DNA from: Alcanivorax hongdengensis A-11-3
GTDB taxonomy: Bacteria > Pseudomonadota > Gammaproteobacteria > Pseudomonadales > Alcanivoracaceae
Length of the DNA: 39,799 bases
Direction: 5' to 3'
NCBI RefSeq assembly: GCF_000300995.1
Contig: NZ_AMRJ01000030.1
Location: forward strand, 1 to 39,799
The notes beneath the pieces are model-generated. The model saw nothing but the letters and a program-made list of their open reading frames with translations. It was not told the DNA's origin and made no database searches. A program made the position numbers and the translations under genes. Shown one piece after another: positions 1 to 12,506 of this stretch; positions within the stretch are counted from its first letter, which is position 1, and each line of letters starts with the position of its first letter.

Positions 1-285
1 AAAGAAATGACACAGAATTCTGAACACTACCGAAACCGTACGGGATCCGGGTTCAGATCTAGAAAAAGAAAGGCAAAGAAAGGGACACACATAAATTTAT
101 ATCAAAAAAAACAAACTGAATAATCCATCAGTACAACATCAGAGAGCACACATTCTCAGCATAGGAGATCTTCCAATATGTGGGTGCCACCTATTGACCA
201 TCGGGATAGGGAGACCTGACTGCGACCTTTCGGCATAAAAAAGGCTTTACTCTGATCACGACCTCAATAAAAACTCGTCACTTAT
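1..285. other. AT-rich intergenic DNA at window edge
   Basis: No convincing gene is visible here. The DNA is AT-rich, unlike the GC-rich core that starts near 1.9 kb. It lies downstream of the minus-strand gene at 286-1368. No clear stem followed by a T-run is visible on the minus strand. Around 83-100 there is a purine-rich tract followed by GGGACACACATAAATTT. I associate that kind of string with the flanks of small Y1 transposase genes in marine bacteria, but this is from memory and weak. Confidence 0.4.
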
Positions 286-1368
286 CTAAAATCGGTTTAA
301 AAAACCGCTCTTACACTTTTCTCTTGGAATTTTAATAATCAAAATTTCGTCATCGGATTTTGACAGAGTAGCACTTTCGAAAAGTTTATTTAATTTCACT
401 TTGCTATCAACAGGGGAAAATTCTTTAGTTATATCTTCAATTGTTTTTATATTGTGGACGAATTTATAATTGTAATCCCTCGACATGTAGAAAAATGTAA
501 CGAACTCTTTTCTTTCAGGAATTATTTGGGTCGATGTTTTAAATCCGGTTATCCAAAGCTCTTTAACAGCCCCTAACGGGTTTTCTTCTGGCGATTTTAT
601 CACCGCAGGGGAAAAAACTTTGTTCGCCTCCATTGATATCTTAACAAAATCATTGCTACGTAAAAGATACGTAAGAGCTGATAGATATTTCGCTTCTGGG
701 AAATGTCTTCTATAAATCTCATAAAATCCACATACAATAGAGCTGTTTGGCCTAAGATCTATACCAGAATCCAAGCCTTGGATTCTTTTGGCTCGACTCT
801 CTGCAATATCTTTTTTATATTTTCTTTGGGGTCTATGGAGAGGTAATACTTTAATTTGATCAGGTGCAATTACTGCATTTGAAGATGCATTGAAAACACG
901 CTCAGCAATAATGGTCATAAATGAATTTAATTGGGCGTATGAAATAAGCGGACTACCTTTACCATAATTCTTATAGCAGTAATCAAGCATACGCATAGCC
1001 AAGAACGAGAAGGTTTGAGATACGTCCGCTGATCCATAGCTTCTTTTGTGTAAGCGCTTTGCAAGGTCTAGATGTCTCTCTAGGTCTTCTAAGCTTGCAG
1101 GGCCGTCTTCAGTTTCATCATTAATCAAATCATCTAGTGTTTTCATTGCTGATTTTGCAACATTGCTGTTTGATTGCTGAAAATCAGCCATCTTCATTTT
1201 AATAGATTCTCCAAGCATCATCCTCTTGAGACTCTTATTACCCACATATAAAGCAAGCAAGGCAGCCGCACTAGTCAACAATGAACCAAGGCCTTGGCCA
1301 AAATTAGACCACCCATCAGAAGAAACCAAGCTGACTATAAAGTCTATTATATTGTTAATATTTTCCAC
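286..1368 (-). CDS. Hypothetical protein with one N-terminal membrane segment
   Basis: I do not recognise this 360-residue protein. The start is GTG at 1366-1368, preceded by GGAG seven bases upstream; the stop is TAG. Residues about 27-46 form one hydrophobic segment rich in Gly, Leu and Ala. It is followed by positive residues (NKSLKR), so the remaining ~310 residues are probably cytoplasmic. The middle part (about 60-120) is helical and charged, and a Lys/Arg-rich stretch lies near 180-195. No catalytic motif is evident. A single membrane anchor plus a soluble domain is common among phage- and island-encoded orphan proteins, but that is topology only. Base composition is much richer in AT than the core genes, which suggests horizontal acquisition. 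The next gene beyond the window edge is unknown. Confidence 0.75.
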   Translation of the reverse strand: MENINNIIDFIVSLVSSDGWSNFGQGLGSLLTSAAALLALYVGNKSLKRMMLGESIKMKMADFQQSNSNVAKSAMKTLDDLINDETEDGPASLEDLERHLDLAKRLHKRSYGSADVSQTFSFLAMRMLDYCYKNYGKGSPLISYAQLNSFMTIIAERVFNASSNAVIAPDQIKVLPLHRPQRKYKKDIAESRAKRIQGLDSGIDLRPNSSIVCGFYEIYRRHFPEAKYLSALTYLLRSNDFVKISMEANKVFSPAVIKSPEENPLGAVKELWITGFKTSTQIIPERKEFVTFFYMSRDYNYKFVHNIKTIEDITKEFSPVDSKVKLNKLFESATLSKSDDEILIIKIPREKCKSGFLNRF

Positions 1369-1640
1369 GAGAAAACTCCACTTCTTTACTTAGCCGAATG
1401 TGGAGGTCAGGTATTGCCCGTGCGCCCCCCAGCCCACCCAGCCCACGTCGTCTATCGCGCAGACAACAACGTCCTTACGAGACAGCGCCACACTGGTAAC
1501 GTGGATCCCGATCAACTTTTTAAGTATTTTTGCCAGCGCAAATGACCCGCGTCCCAGCGATCATCTCATGAAACCCTTTCTGCCCTCGGGAAACAAGCAC
1601 CGGAATAAAGAGGAAGACATTCAGGGATACCACCCGGAGA

Positions 1641-1684
1641 AAAACGGGGCCAGGTCTTGGCGCGTGCGGGAAAACGGGGCCAGG
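1641..1684. repeat. 14-bp direct repeat doublet
   Basis: AAAACGGGGCCAGG occurs at 1641-1654 and again at 1671-1684, a 30-base period. On the minus strand the second copy joins directly onto the dehydrogenase relic, so the repeat marks the point where that frame loses homology. From memory, similar CCTGGCCCCGTTTT strings flank small Y1-type transposases and their relics in gammaproteobacteria; this was not checked. Confidence 0.7.
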
Positions 1685-1689
1685 CGGGC

Positions 1690-1779
1690 GTTGGCTCCGA
1701 CCACATAGCGCAGCTTTGTGCTGTCATTAGTGGCGACGGCCAGAATCGTCTGGGCTGCATCCATTGGTTTTGAGGGCAT
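1690..1779 (-). pseudogene. Relic of a short-chain dehydrogenase C-terminus
   Basis: The minus strand from 1779 downward reads MPSKPMDAAQTILAVATND, then STKLRYVVGANA. The pattern of a proline, an AA-x-x-I helix, then KLRYVVGANA matches the C-terminal segment of many classical SDR enzymes (family knowledge, by eye). Nothing else of the enzyme is present: a stop lies in frame about 24 bases upstream. Downstream the frame runs into the 14-bp repeats and ends at 1621-1623. I infer a gene remnant left by insertion or deletion at this junction. It could instead be a chance short similarity. Confidence 0.55.
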
Positions 1780-1843
1780 TCTTGCGGCGGCGGATTAGCG
1801 TTTTGAGGGGTAGAGGGCTACGGAGCTTTCCTGAGACAGGGTT

Positions 1844-1869
1844 GTTCGCGACTCTAGCGTCGCTCCTAC
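1844..1869 (-). repeat. REP element, GTAGGAGCGACGCT family
   Basis: This is a copy, reading on the minus strand, of the palindromic repeat also found at 28162-28189, 28207-28234 and 35993-36017. It carries the 5' GTAG tetranucleotide and a GCGAC/GTCGC-type stem. One base in the loop region differs from the other copies. Confidence 0.75.
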
Positions 1870-1896
1870 GGCGGCGTTGTTGATGTGTTGGGAAAT

Positions 1897-1919
1897 AAAA
1901 AGCCCGGCATAGCCGGGCT
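1897..1919 (-). terminator. Rho-independent terminator of glmUS
   Basis: The arms at 1901-1908 and 1912-1919 (AGCCCGGC/GCCGGGCT) form a perfect 8-bp GC-rich stem with a three-base loop. On the minus strand the stem is followed by a T-run (A-run at 1897-1900 on plus). It lies about 35 bases past the glmS stop. Confidence 0.85.
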
Positions 1920-1953
1920 TCGTTATCAATTATCCATTCTCAATTATCAATTG

Positions 1954-3783
1954 TTATTCCACTGTCACCGACTTCGCCAGATTGCGCGGCTGATCCACAT
2001 CGGTGCCGCGCAAGACAGCCACGTGATAGCTGAGCAACTGCAGCGGTACGGTGTAGACGATCGGTGCAATGGTTTCCGGTACTGCGGGCATGTTGAGCAC
2101 GCGCACACCTTCGCTTTCTTTCACGTGGGCATTCTTGTCGGCAAACACGAACAGCTCGCCGCCACGGGCACGGACTTCCTGCAGGTTGGATTTGAGCTTT
2201 TCCAGCAGTTCGTCGTTGGGGGCCACGGCTACCACCGGCATTTCGCTGTCCACCAGGGCCAGGGGGCCGTGCTTGAGTTCGCCGGCCGGATAGGCTTCGG
2301 CGTGGATGTAGGAAATTTCCTTGAGCTTGAGCGCCCCTTCCAGGGCGACGGGGTACTGCACGCCCCGACCGAGAAACAGGGTATGGTGTTTTTCCACAAA
2401 GGCTTCCGACAGGCTTTCGATGGGTTTGTCGAGGGCGGAGGCCTGTTCGATCAGGTTGGGTAGCTGACGCAGTTCCGCCAGTACCTTCTCGATTTCGCTG
2501 TCTGCGAGTCCCTTGCGTCGTCCCAGGGCCAGCACCAGGATCAGCAGGCCGGTGAGCTGGGTGGTGAAGGCCTTGGTGGAGGCCACACCGATTTCCGGGC
2601 CGGCCTTGGTGAGGAACACCAGTTCGGATTCGCGCACCAGCGAAGAGCTGTCCACGTTGCAGATCGCCAGGCGCCCCACGTAGTTGGGGGATGCCGTGTC
2701 GCGCAGGGCCGCCAGGGTGTCGGCGGTTTCCCCGCTTTGCGAAATGGTTACGAACAGGGTGCCTTCCGGCACCACATGATTGCGGTAACGGAATTCACTG
2801 GCCACTTCCACCTGACAGGGGATACCGGCGATGTCTTCAAGCCAGTAGCGCGCCACCATGCCAGCGTGATAGCTGGTGCCGCAGGCAACAATCTGTACGG
2901 TCTTTACCTGGTCGAAGATGGCCGGGGCCTTTTCACCAAAGGCGTTGATCAGGGTTTCCGGACTGTCGATGCGCTCTTCCAGGGTTTTCTGGATGGCCGC
3001 CGGCTGCTCGAAGATTTCCTTCTGCATGTAATGGCGATATTCACCCTTTTCCGCGTCTTCGTGGGTGCCATCAAACTCATGGATGCTACGCTCTGCCGCC
3101 ACACCGGATGCATCTACGATGCGAATACCATCAACGGTGATTTCTGCCTGATCGCCCTCTTCCAGAAAGATAAAACGGTTGGTCACCGGCAGCAGGGCCA
3201 GCTGGTCGGAGGCAATGTAGTTTTCATCGATGCCAAGGCCGATCACCAGCGGACTACCGGAGCGAACAGCAATCAACTTGTGTGGTTCACTGGCATGGAT
3301 AACGCCCAGCGCATAGGCCCCTTCCAGTTTCTTTGCCACCGCGCTGACCGCGTCAAACAGTGCCAGCCCCTGGTCCAGGGCCTGGTGCACCAGGTGAACG
3401 ATGACCTCGGTATCGGTCTGGGATTGAAAGTGATAGCCGGCGGCTTCCAGTTCGTCCTTGAGCGCCTGAAAGTTTTCGATGATGCCGTTATGCACCAATG
3501 CCAGATCGCCCCCAGACATATGCGGATGGGCGTTGGCCTCTGACGGTTTGCCATGGGTGGCCCAGCGAGTATGGGCAATGCCGGTAAAGCCGGTCACCGA
3601 TTGTTCATGGGCCGCGTCTTCCAGACCCGCCACCTTGCCCTGGCGACGTACCCGGGTGATGCCATTGTCATCCAGCAAGGCCACACCGGCACTGTCATAG
3701 CCACGGTACTCCAGCCGCTTGAGGCCGGTGATCAGGATATTGGTGACATTGCGCTGGGCAATGGCGCCGACGATTCCACACAT
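1954..3783 (-). CDS. glmS: Glutamine--fructose-6-phosphate aminotransferase (isomerizing)
   Basis: This cytoplasmic enzyme makes glucosamine-6-phosphate from fructose-6-phosphate and glutamine, the entry step to UDP-GlcNAc for peptidoglycan and lipopolysaccharide. The protein is 609 residues, the usual length. Mature Cys2 in MCGIVGA is the amidotransferase nucleophile. The N-terminal class II glutaminase domain covers about 1-240. Two SIS sugar-isomerase domains follow (about 290-420 and 460-590), with the motif SQSGETADT near residue 350. The protein ends in the family signature [15 protein letters not shown]. It begins two bases after the glmU stop, so the two are cotranscribed and supply successive parts of one pathway. 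I see no glmS ribozyme, and none would have room in that spacing. Confidence 0.98.
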   Translation of the reverse strand: MCGIVGAIAQRNVTNILITGLKRLEYRGYDSAGVALLDDNGITRVRRQGKVAGLEDAAHEQSVTGFTGIAHTRWATHGKPSEANAHPHMSGGDLALVHNGIIENFQALKDELEAAGYHFQSQTDTEVIVHLVHQALDQGLALFDAVSAVAKKLEGAYALGVIHASEPHKLIAVRSGSPLVIGLGIDENYIASDQLALLPVTNRFIFLEEGDQAEITVDGIRIVDASGVAAERSIHEFDGTHEDAEKGEYRHYMQKEIFEQPAAIQKTLEERIDSPETLINAFGEKAPAIFDQVKTVQIVACGTSYHAGMVARYWLEDIAGIPCQVEVASEFRYRNHVVPEGTLFVTISQSGETADTLAALRDTASPNYVGRLAICNVDSSSLVRESELVFLTKAGPEIGVASTKAFTTQLTGLLILVLALGRRKGLADSEIEKVLAELRQLPNLIEQASALDKPIESLSEAFVEKHHTLFLGRGVQYPVALEGALKLKEISYIHAEAYPAGELKHGPLALVDSEMPVVAVAPNDELLEKLKSNLQEVRARGGELFVFADKNAHVKESEGVRVLNMPAVPETIAPIVYTVPLQLLSYHVAVLRGTDVDQPRNLAKSVTVE

Positions 3784-3785
3784 AC

Positions 3786-5147
3786 TTACTTTTCCTTTTT
3801 GGGGCGCTGCCAGTTGGCCACGTTGCGCTGCTGGCCGCGGGCCACTGCCAGACTGTTGTCTTCCACATCCTTGGTCACGGTGCTACCGGCACCGACCGTG
3901 GCATTTTCACCGATGGTAACCGGTGCCACCAGTGAGGCATTGGAGCCGATAAAGGCGCCATCTTTCATCACCGTCTGGAATTTGTTCACACCATCATAGT
4001 TGCAGGTAATGGTGCCGGCGCCCACGTTGACGTCCTTGCCGATGTGGCTGTCGCCAATGTAGGTGAGATGATTGACCTTGGAGCCTTCACCCACGTAGGA
4101 CTTCTTGGTTTCCACAAAGTTGCCGATCTTGGCACTGTCGGCCAACTCGGTGCCCGGACGCAGACGCGCATAGGGGCCGATCTGACAATGCTCGCCAACA
4201 ATGGCGCCGTCAATCAGGGAAAAGGCTTCCACCCGGGTGCCGGCGCCGATGTTGGCGTCACGGATAACACAGTTGGGGCCGATCACCACGCCTTCCTCGA
4301 TGGTAACGTCGCCTTCCAGTACCACGTTCACGTCGATCACCACATCGCTGGCGATCTGCACGCTGCCGCGGATATCCAGTCGCGCGGGGTCGCTTACGGC
4401 AACGCCGTCACGCATCAGGTCTTCGGCCTGGACGCGCTGGTAGATACGCTCCAGCCGTGACAGTTGCACCCGGTCGTTGACGCCATCCACCTCCCAGGCA
4501 TGGGCAGGCTGGACGGTATCCACTGTCAAGCCGCTCTGCACCGCCATGGCGATCACGTCGGTGAGGTAGTACTCGCCCTGGGCATTGTTACTGGACAGTT
4601 TCGGCAGGCAGTCGGCCAGGAACGCGCGCGGGCAGGCCAGGATGCCGGTGTTGATCTCGTTGATGCCCAGTTCCGCTTCGCTGGCATCCTTCTGCTCGAC
4701 GATACGTTGCACCCGGTTCTGGCCATCACGGACGATACGGCCATAGCCGCTGGGGTCGTCCATGATCAGGGTCATCAGCGCCAGGGTATTGTCATTCACA
4801 CAGGCGATGAATTCCTGCAGTGTCTCGGGCCGGATGAGGGGTACATCGCCGTACAGCACCAGCACCACGTCTTCTTTCACCAGCGGCATGGCCTGGGCCA
4901 CCGCATGGCCGGTGCCCAGTTGCTCGGCCTGTTCAGCCCAGCCCAGCTGGCTGCCCTGCACGCGGGTTTTGACCATTTCACCGCCATGACCGTAGACGAT
5001 GACGGTATTGCCAGGCTCCAGGGCGGCAGCCGCATCCACAACATGTTGCACCATGGGTTTGCCGGCAATCGGGTGCAGCACTTTCGGCAGCGCACTTTTC
5101 ATGCGCGTTCCCTTGCCGGCGGCCAGAATTACTACTGCTAATGTCAT
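3786..5147 (-). CDS. glmU: Bifunctional UDP-GlcNAc pyrophosphorylase / GlcN-1-P acetyltransferase
   Basis: This enzyme acetylates glucosamine-1-phosphate and then couples it to UTP, giving UDP-N-acetylglucosamine. The protein is 453 residues, normal for the family. The N-terminal nucleotidyltransferase domain opens with [19 protein letters not shown], which contains the nucleotide-binding GxGTxM and the PK pair. After about residue 230 the sequence becomes a left-handed beta-helix of imperfect hexapeptides (IGPNCVI, IGAGTRV, VGAGTIT), the acetyltransferase and trimerisation domain. It is the first gene of the glmU-glmS pair and is separated from the end of the ATP synthase operon by its own short upstream region and the atpC terminator. 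Confidence 0.98.
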   Translation of the reverse strand: MTLAVVILAAGKGTRMKSALPKVLHPIAGKPMVQHVVDAAAALEPGNTVIVYGHGGEMVKTRVQGSQLGWAEQAEQLGTGHAVAQAMPLVKEDVVLVLYGDVPLIRPETLQEFIACVNDNTLALMTLIMDDPSGYGRIVRDGQNRVQRIVEQKDASEAELGINEINTGILACPRAFLADCLPKLSSNNAQGEYYLTDVIAMAVQSGLTVDTVQPAHAWEVDGVNDRVQLSRLERIYQRVQAEDLMRDGVAVSDPARLDIRGSVQIASDVVIDVNVVLEGDVTIEEGVVIGPNCVIRDANIGAGTRVEAFSLIDGAIVGEHCQIGPYARLRPGTELADSAKIGNFVETKKSYVGEGSKVNHLTYIGDSHIGKDVNVGAGTITCNYDGVNKFQTVMKDGAFIGSNASLVAPVTIGENATVGAGSTVTKDVEDNSLAVARGQQRNVANWQRPKKEK

Positions 5148-5203
5148 GAGCCTGTCCTTGCGGGTTCACCGGATCACCGGTGTTGAATTACATAATCTTT
5201 AAA

Positions 5204-5233
5204 ACAAAAAAGGGTAGCACCAGGCTACCCTTT
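5204..5233 (-). terminator. Terminator of the ATP synthase operon
   Basis: The arms AAAGGGTAGC (5209-5218) and GCTACCCTTT (5224-5233) make a perfect 10-bp stem with a five-base loop. On the minus strand it is followed by a T-rich tract. It sits 34 bases past the atpC stop and isolates the atp operon from glmUS. Confidence 0.92.
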
Positions 5234-5266
5234 ATATGTTGAAGTTTTGCAAAATCAGGCCGAGAT

Positions 5267-5692
5267 CTACTTCTTGGCCTTCTTCTTCAACTCTTCAATG
5301 GTACGCAGCTGGGCGGCCGCCTCCGCCAGGGTTGCCGCGGCGCGGGAATAATCCATTTCGGAGTTCTTCCCTTCCAGGGCTTCCCGGGCACGCTCCTTGG
5401 CGCGCTCGGCTTCGGCTTCGTCCATGTTCTCGGCACGCTCGGCAGTGTCGGCCAGGACGGTTACCAGCTTCGGCTGCACTTCCAGGAAGCCGCCGGATAC
5501 GTAAAAGATTTCCTCTTCGCCATTCTGCTTTCTCACCCGTACCGGACCCGGCTTGAGCCGGGTCAGCAGCGGAGTATGGCCGGGCATGATACCGAGGTCA
5601 CCTTCCGCACCGGAAGCCACCACGATCTCAACCAGACCGGAGAACAGCTGGCGTTCTGCACTTACTATGTCGCAATGCACGGTCATCGCCAT
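5267..5692 (-). CDS. atpC: F1Fo ATP synthase epsilon subunit
   Basis: Epsilon belongs to the rotating central stalk of F1 and can inhibit ATP hydrolysis. The protein is 141 residues. The N-terminal beta-sandwich contains [19 protein letters not shown], the typical epsilon signature, at about residues 32-50. The C-terminal third is the charged helical hairpin ([13 protein letters not shown] and following). It is the last gene of the operon and is followed by a strong terminator. The start is an ATG preceded by GGGAGA; a second ATG two codons later is also possible. Confidence 0.97.
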   Translation of the reverse strand: MAMTVHCDIVSAERQLFSGLVEIVVASGAEGDLGIMPGHTPLLTRLKPGPVRVRKQNGEEEIFYVSGGFLEVQPKLVTVLADTAERAENMDEAEAERAKERAREALEGKNSEMDYSRAAATLAEAAAQLRTIEELKKKAKK

Positions 5693-5713
5693 TTGCTTGT
5701 CTCCCGGTGGAGG

Positions 5714-7108
<1,395 letters not shown>

Positions 7109-7145
7109 TTAACTTGCGTTTTTGCCGCGTCTGACTGCGTGACGA

Positions 7146-8006
7146 TCAGACCGCAGCAGCACCACCAACGATTTCGGAGATTTCCTGCGTAATTGCAGCC
7201 TGGCGTGCCTTGTTGTACACCAATTGCAGATCCCGGATGATGTCGCCGGCGTTATCGCTGGCGGCTTTCATCGCGATCATCCGCGCTGCCTGCTCACAGG
7301 CGTTGTTTTCAACCACACCCTGGTACACCTGGGACTCGATGAACCGCACCAGCAGATCTTCGAGCAACATCTTCGGGTCGGGCTCGTAAATGTAGTCCCA
7401 GTGACGCTTCAGCTCTTCATCTTCCGCCGCTTCCAGCGGCAGCAGCTGAACAGTCTTGGGCGACTGGGTCATGGTGTTGACGAACTCGTTGTACACCACG
7501 TACAGACGGTCGATCTCACCGCTTTCATAGGCTTCCAGCATCACCTTGATGGAACCGATCAGGTCGTTCAGGTGAGGCGTGTCACCCAGACCGTTAACGG
7601 TTGCCTCAACGTTGCCACCGACGCTCTTGAAGAAGCTGACGCCCTTGGAGCCGACTACGCAGTAGCTGGCCTTGACGCCCTTGTCTTCCCACTGCTTGGC
7701 GTTTTTGACAACGTTCTTGAGCAGGTTCACGTTCAGGCCACCACACAGACCCCGATCGGAGGTCACTACGATGTAGCCGACGTTTTTCACGTCCCGCTCT
7801 TTGAGATAGGTGTGGCGGTATTCCGTATCGGCGTTCGCCAGATGCGCAACAACCTGACGCATGCGGGACGCATACGGCTTGCTGGCCGCCATGCGTTCCT
7901 GCGCCTTGCGCATTTTGGAGGCCGCCACCATCTCCATCGCACGAGTAATCTTCTTCGTGCTCTGGACGCTGGAGATCTTGCCTTTAATCTCTTTACCGCT
8001 GGCCAT
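7146..8006 (-). CDS. atpG: F1Fo ATP synthase gamma subunit
   Basis: Gamma is the coiled-coil shaft that rotates inside the alpha3-beta3 hexamer. The 286-residue protein starts [20 protein letters not shown], leading into the N-terminal helix with [11 protein letters not shown]. It ends with the C-terminal helix [16 protein letters not shown], the conserved gamma terminus. The central Rossmann-like domain includes [11 protein letters not shown] near residue 85. It lies between atpA and atpD with a 49-base gap before atpD. Confidence 0.98.
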   Translation of the reverse strand: MASGKEIKGKISSVQSTKKITRAMEMVAASKMRKAQERMAASKPYASRMRQVVAHLANADTEYRHTYLKERDVKNVGYIVVTSDRGLCGGLNVNLLKNVVKNAKQWEDKGVKASYCVVGSKGVSFFKSVGGNVEATVNGLGDTPHLNDLIGSIKVMLEAYESGEIDRLYVVYNEFVNTMTQSPKTVQLLPLEAAEDEELKRHWDYIYEPDPKMLLEDLLVRFIESQVYQGVVENNACEQAARMIAMKAASDNAGDIIRDLQLVYNKARQAAITQEISEIVGGAAAV

Positions 8007-8030
8007 AGGAATTATCCTTTATTCAGCGAA

Positions 8031-9575
8031 TTACCAGGTCTGGGTGGCTTTGAACTGATCGAGAGATTCCTTGATCTCGGCTTCGATCTCGCCGTTGTAG
8101 TCACCCTTCTCGTTGATCTTGTCCATCAACGCTTTCTTTTCGCTGTTCAAGTAGTCCAGCAGGGCCGATTCGAAGGCGCCGATTTTCTCGACTTCGATAC
8201 CTTTCAGGTAACCTTCGTTGGCGGCGTACAGTACAACGCCCATTTCGGCGATGCTCATCGGGCTGTACTGCTTCTGCTTCATCAGCTCGGTAACGGCCTG
8301 ACCATGCTCCAGCTGTTCGCGGGTGGAGTCGTCCAGGTCAGAAGCGAACTGGGCGAACGCCGCCAGTTCACGGTACTGAGCCAGTGCCAGACGGATACCA
8401 CCGCCGAGCTTCTTGATGATCTTGGTCTGGGCAGCACCACCTACACGGGATACGGAGATACCCGCGTTCATCGCCGGACGGATACCGGAGTTGAACAGGT
8501 TGGTTTCCAGGAAGATCTGACCATCGGTAATGGAAATCACGTTGGTCGGTACGAACGCGGATACGTCACCACCCTGGGTTTCAATGATCGGCAGCGCGGT
8601 CAGGGAACCGGTCTTGCCTTTCACTTCACCGTTGGTGAACTGCTCAACGTAGTCTTCGTTTACCTTGGCGGCGCGTTCCAGCAGACGGGAGTGCAGGTAG
8701 AACACGTCACCCGGGTAAGCTTCACGACCCGGCGGACGACGCAGCAGCAGGGAGATCTGGCGATAGGCCCAGGCTTGCTTGGTCAGATCATCATAAACGA
8801 TCAGGGCATCTTCACCGCGGTCACGGAAGTACTCGCCCATGGCGCAGCCGGCAAACGGGGCCAGGAACTGCATGGAAGCCGGGTCAGAGGCGGAGGCAGC
8901 CACGATGATGGTGTGCTCCAGTGCACCGTGCTCTTCCAGCTTGCGTACCACGTTGGCGATGGTGGACTGCTTCTGGCCCACGGCAACGTAGATACACTTA
9001 ACGCCAGTGCCCTTCTGGGCAATGATCGCGTCAACGGCCACAGCGGTTTTACCGATCTGACGGTCACCGATGATCAGCTCACGCTGACCACGACCGATCG
9101 GCACCATGGAGTCGATGGCCTTGTAACCGGTCTGCACCGGCTCGTTAACCTCTTTACGCCAGATAACGCCCGGCGCCACTTTTTCCACGGCGTCGGTAGT
9201 CTTGGCGTCGATCGGGCCCTTACCGTCAACCGGGTTACCCAGGGCGTCAACGACGCGACCGAGCAATTCGGGACCAGTGGGCACTTCCAGAATACGGCCG
9301 GTGCACTTAACTTTCTGACCTTCGGCCAGGCCCAGGTAGTCACCCAGTACCACGGCGCCGACGGAGTCCTGCTCCAGGTTGAGGGCCATGCCATAGACGC
9401 CGCCCTCAAACTCGATCATTTCACCGAACATGACGTCGGCCAGACCATGAATGCGCACGATACCGTCGGATACGGATACTACCGTACCTTCGTTCCGTGC
9501 TTCGGTGGAGGTATCAAGTTTCGCGATGCGCGACTTGATAATCTCGCTGATTTCGGACGGGTTGAGTTGCTGCAT
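8031..9575 (-). CDS. atpA: F1Fo ATP synthase alpha subunit
   Basis: Alpha is the regulatory nucleotide-binding partner of beta in the F1 head. It is 514 residues long. The Walker A motif GDRQIGKT is near residue 170, and the alpha-specific [23 protein letters not shown] follows near 280-300. The conserved arginine-bearing segment [12 protein letters not shown] lies near 375. The start is ATG, preceded by GAGGGAT. The gene order and lengths are standard. Confidence 0.98.
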   Translation of the reverse strand: MQQLNPSEISEIIKSRIAKLDTSTEARNEGTVVSVSDGIVRIHGLADVMFGEMIEFEGGVYGMALNLEQDSVGAVVLGDYLGLAEGQKVKCTGRILEVPTGPELLGRVVDALGNPVDGKGPIDAKTTDAVEKVAPGVIWRKEVNEPVQTGYKAIDSMVPIGRGQRELIIGDRQIGKTAVAVDAIIAQKGTGVKCIYVAVGQKQSTIANVVRKLEEHGALEHTIIVAASASDPASMQFLAPFAGCAMGEYFRDRGEDALIVYDDLTKQAWAYRQISLLLRRPPGREAYPGDVFYLHSRLLERAAKVNEDYVEQFTNGEVKGKTGSLTALPIIETQGGDVSAFVPTNVISITDGQIFLETNLFNSGIRPAMNAGISVSRVGGAAQTKIIKKLGGGIRLALAQYRELAAFAQFASDLDDSTREQLEHGQAVTELMKQKQYSPMSIAEMGVVLYAANEGYLKGIEVEKIGAFESALLDYLNSEKKALMDKINEKGDYNGEIEAEIKESLDQFKATQTW

Positions 9576-9591
9576 CTCTAATCCCTCAAAC

Positions 9592-10128
9592 TCAAGAGTT
9601 CAGTTGCTCTGCCAGACGGTTCAGTCGGCCACGCACACTGCCATCAATTACGGTATCACCGGCGCGAATAATGACGCCGCCGATCAGGCCCTGATCCACG
9701 GAAGTGCTTACATTCACATCCTGGCCCAGGCGTTTCTTCAGAGCTGCCACCAGTTTTTCGACCGCGGCATCATCCAGATCGAACGCGGAGACCAGCTCCA
9801 CATCCGTCATCCGTTTCTGCTCGGCCAGAAGCTCGTGGAACAGTTGCAGGATGGTCGGCAACAGCGCCAGGCGCTTGTTGTCCGCCAGCTGGGCGATGAA
9901 GTTGCGTACACCTTCGTTGAGGTCTTCGCCGCACACTTGCGCAAAGGCCTGAGCCTTTACCGCGTCATCCAGCTCTGGCTGGTCCAGGTAGGCACGCATG
10001 GTGGCGTCGTTGGCCACTGCCGCTGCCAGGCCCAGCATCTGCTCCCACTGATCAAGGGCATTGTTTTCCTGGGCAAACAGGAAAGCAGCCTTTGCGTAGG
10101 GGCGTGCGATGGTGGTCAGTTCAGCCAT
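9592..10128 (-). CDS. atpH: F1Fo ATP synthase delta subunit
   Basis: Delta joins the peripheral stalk (b subunits) to the top of the F1 head. The protein is 178 residues and begins with the family-typical [14 protein letters not shown]. It ends with the conserved [10 protein letters not shown]...[21 protein letters not shown] region, including the G-G-x-x-I signature. It lies 16 bases from both atpF and atpA. Confidence 0.97.
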   Translation of the reverse strand: MAELTTIARPYAKAAFLFAQENNALDQWEQMLGLAAAVANDATMRAYLDQPELDDAVKAQAFAQVCGEDLNEGVRNFIAQLADNKRLALLPTILQLFHELLAEQKRMTDVELVSAFDLDDAAVEKLVAALKKRLGQDVNVSTSVDQGLIGGVIIRAGDTVIDGSVRGRLNRLAEQLNS

Positions 10129-10144
10129 GGGGTTCCCGCTTCTG

Positions 10145-10615
10145 TCAGAGTTCCGCCGCCAGCTTCGCCAGCAAGTCGTTGTGCGCGTCCTGCTTCACTT
10201 CGCTGCCCAGTACTTTCTCGGCACCGTCGATCACCAGTGCGGAAACTGCCTTACGCAGCTCCTCACGAGCACGATTCATTTCCTGTTCGATCTCGGACTG
10301 CGCACGCTCGATCAGACGCTCACCTTCGGTGCGAGCCTGAGTCTTGGCTTCGTCAACGATCAGGTTCGCACGGCGATTGGCCTGGTCGATGATTTGCGCA
10401 GCCTTTGCCTTGGCTTCTTTCAGGTCGGCCGCAGCCTTTTCCTGAGCCAGTTGCAGATCACGCTCGGCGCGATCGGCGGCACTGAGACCGTCTGCGATTT
10501 TTTTCTGGCGCTCTTCCATCGCTTGCGTGATGGGCGGCCAGACGTAGCGCATGGTCAGGAAAACGAATATGGCAAATGCGATCATTTGCCCAATAAACGT
10601 CAAGTTAAAGTCCAC
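10145..10615 (-). CDS. atpF: F1Fo ATP synthase b subunit
   Basis: The b subunit is the membrane-anchored peripheral stalk. It has 156 residues: one N-terminal transmembrane helix (about 5-25) followed by a long charged coiled coil rich in Ala, Glu, Arg and Lys. The start is GTG (10613-10615), preceded by GGAGAA. An ATG further in would delete part of the membrane helix, so the GTG is preferred. Confidence 0.96.
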   Translation of the reverse strand: MDFNLTFIGQMIAFAIFVFLTMRYVWPPITQAMEERQKKIADGLSAADRAERDLQLAQEKAAADLKEAKAKAAQIIDQANRRANLIVDEAKTQARTEGERLIERAQSEIEQEMNRAREELRKAVSALVIDGAEKVLGSEVKQDAHNDLLAKLAAEL

Positions 10616-10665
10616 ACCGCTTCTCCACTATTAACAGGGACACTAAGTCGTGGGTTGTGGTGAGA

Positions 10666-10932
<267 letters not shown>

Positions 10933-10949
10933 TTAAGTGGGTAATTGGA

Positions 10950-11897
<948 letters not shown>

Positions 11898-12308
11898 TCA
11901 GACCTGATCTGTTCCGTGTGCGAGCCGGGCTGAGGTGACCCAACCCAGAATCATCATTGCAAAAAAAGCGGAGAAAAAACCCGCGGCATTTAACGGCTGC
12001 ACCAGCGTGAACGTCACCCCACAAAGTACACCCGTCAGTACCAATTTCTGTGCCTCGCCACGATACAGGCGGCGGGAAGTCTGCTCTGCGTCGTGCTCTT
12101 CCCCGCGAGGGCGGAACACATACCAGGCAAACCAGCAGTGGGGCAGCGAAAAAGAAAGACCACCCAACAGTATGGAGAGGGCAAGAAGCCGATCATGGGC
12201 TGCGATGATCACAGCGATCGGCAGCAAAAGGCCCAGCTGCCAGAGCGACATTCTCAACAGCAGCGGTTTCATGATGTCACCACCCCAGACCGTCTTTTTG
12301 CTGGCCAT
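11898..12308 (-). CDS. atpI: ATP synthase assembly protein AtpI
   Basis: AtpI is a small membrane protein encoded first in many atp operons. It aids c-ring assembly and is not part of the final enzyme. The protein has four hydrophobic segments, with a Trp-containing GLSFSLPHCWFAWYVF in the second pair, typical of the family. I chose the ATG at 12306-12308 (protein MASKKTVWGG, 136 residues) because AAGGA lies eight bases upstream. Upstream ATGs at 12341 and 12317 would add 8-11 residues, and one at 12272 would shorten the protein. The start is therefore uncertain. Confidence 0.88.
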   Translation of the reverse strand: MASKKTVWGGDIMKPLLLRMSLWQLGLLLPIAVIIAAHDRLLALSILLGGLSFSLPHCWFAWYVFRPRGEEHDAEQTSRRLYRGEAQKLVLTGVLCGVTFTLVQPLNAAGFFSAFFAMMILGWVTSARLAHGTDQV

Positions 12309-12420
12309 CGGTTCCATCCTTGCCCTTTCGGGCCTGAGCATTAATGGGTCGCGGCGGGTGTGAAGTGAGGGCCCGACAAATGCTCAAATTTTAACCACTG
12401 TGCGAGATTCACCCATACAA

Positions 12421-12464
12421 AAGCCGGCGCGCTATAAAAGCCGTCGGCTAGGGGGTTCCGGCTT
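12421..12464 (-). promoter_or_regulatory. Structured atp leader, possible attenuator
   Basis: In the 5' leader of the atp mRNA, arms at 12458-12464 and 12421-12427 (AAGCCGG...CCGGCTT on the minus strand) can pair around an inner AGCCG-A-CGGCT palindrome at 12439-12449. Both CGGCTT ends are followed by short T-runs. It could act as a weak terminator for parB read-through, as an attenuator, or only as mRNA structure. Confidence 0.4.
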
Positions 12465-12506
12465 GCTTAAAAGCGCCCGGAATGTCGTCTCGTTTTCAGG
12501 GCCGGC

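Larger units (their letters stand above)
1369..1953. other. Junction region with relics, repeats and a terminator
   Basis: This 585-base stretch separates the AT-rich left end from glmS. It holds the upstream region of the hypothetical gene, a 14-bp motif doublet, a short dehydrogenase relic, a REP element and the glmS terminator, each listed separately. No intact gene is convincing. Base composition shifts to GC-rich at about 1400. Confidence 0.6.

Noticed and set aside
1400..1708. Small plus-strand open frames in the glmS-distal junction
   Set aside because: No ribosome sites, no motifs, and they overlap the minus-strand relic and repeats.
2119..2131. TTTCACGTGGG as a parS site
   Set aside because: Only half of the TGTTTCACGTGAAACA palindrome is present, and it lies inside glmS. 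No better parS was seen by eye, though an exhaustive scan was not possible.
3784..3785. glmS ribozyme upstream of glmS
   Set aside because: Only two bases separate glmU and glmS. The ribozyme is a feature of Gram-positive bacteria.
7224..9581. Open frame of 785 codons on the plus strand
   Set aside because: It lies antisense to atpG and atpA, whose identity is certain. Its His/Gly/Val-rich translation is typical of an antisense shadow in GC-rich DNA.
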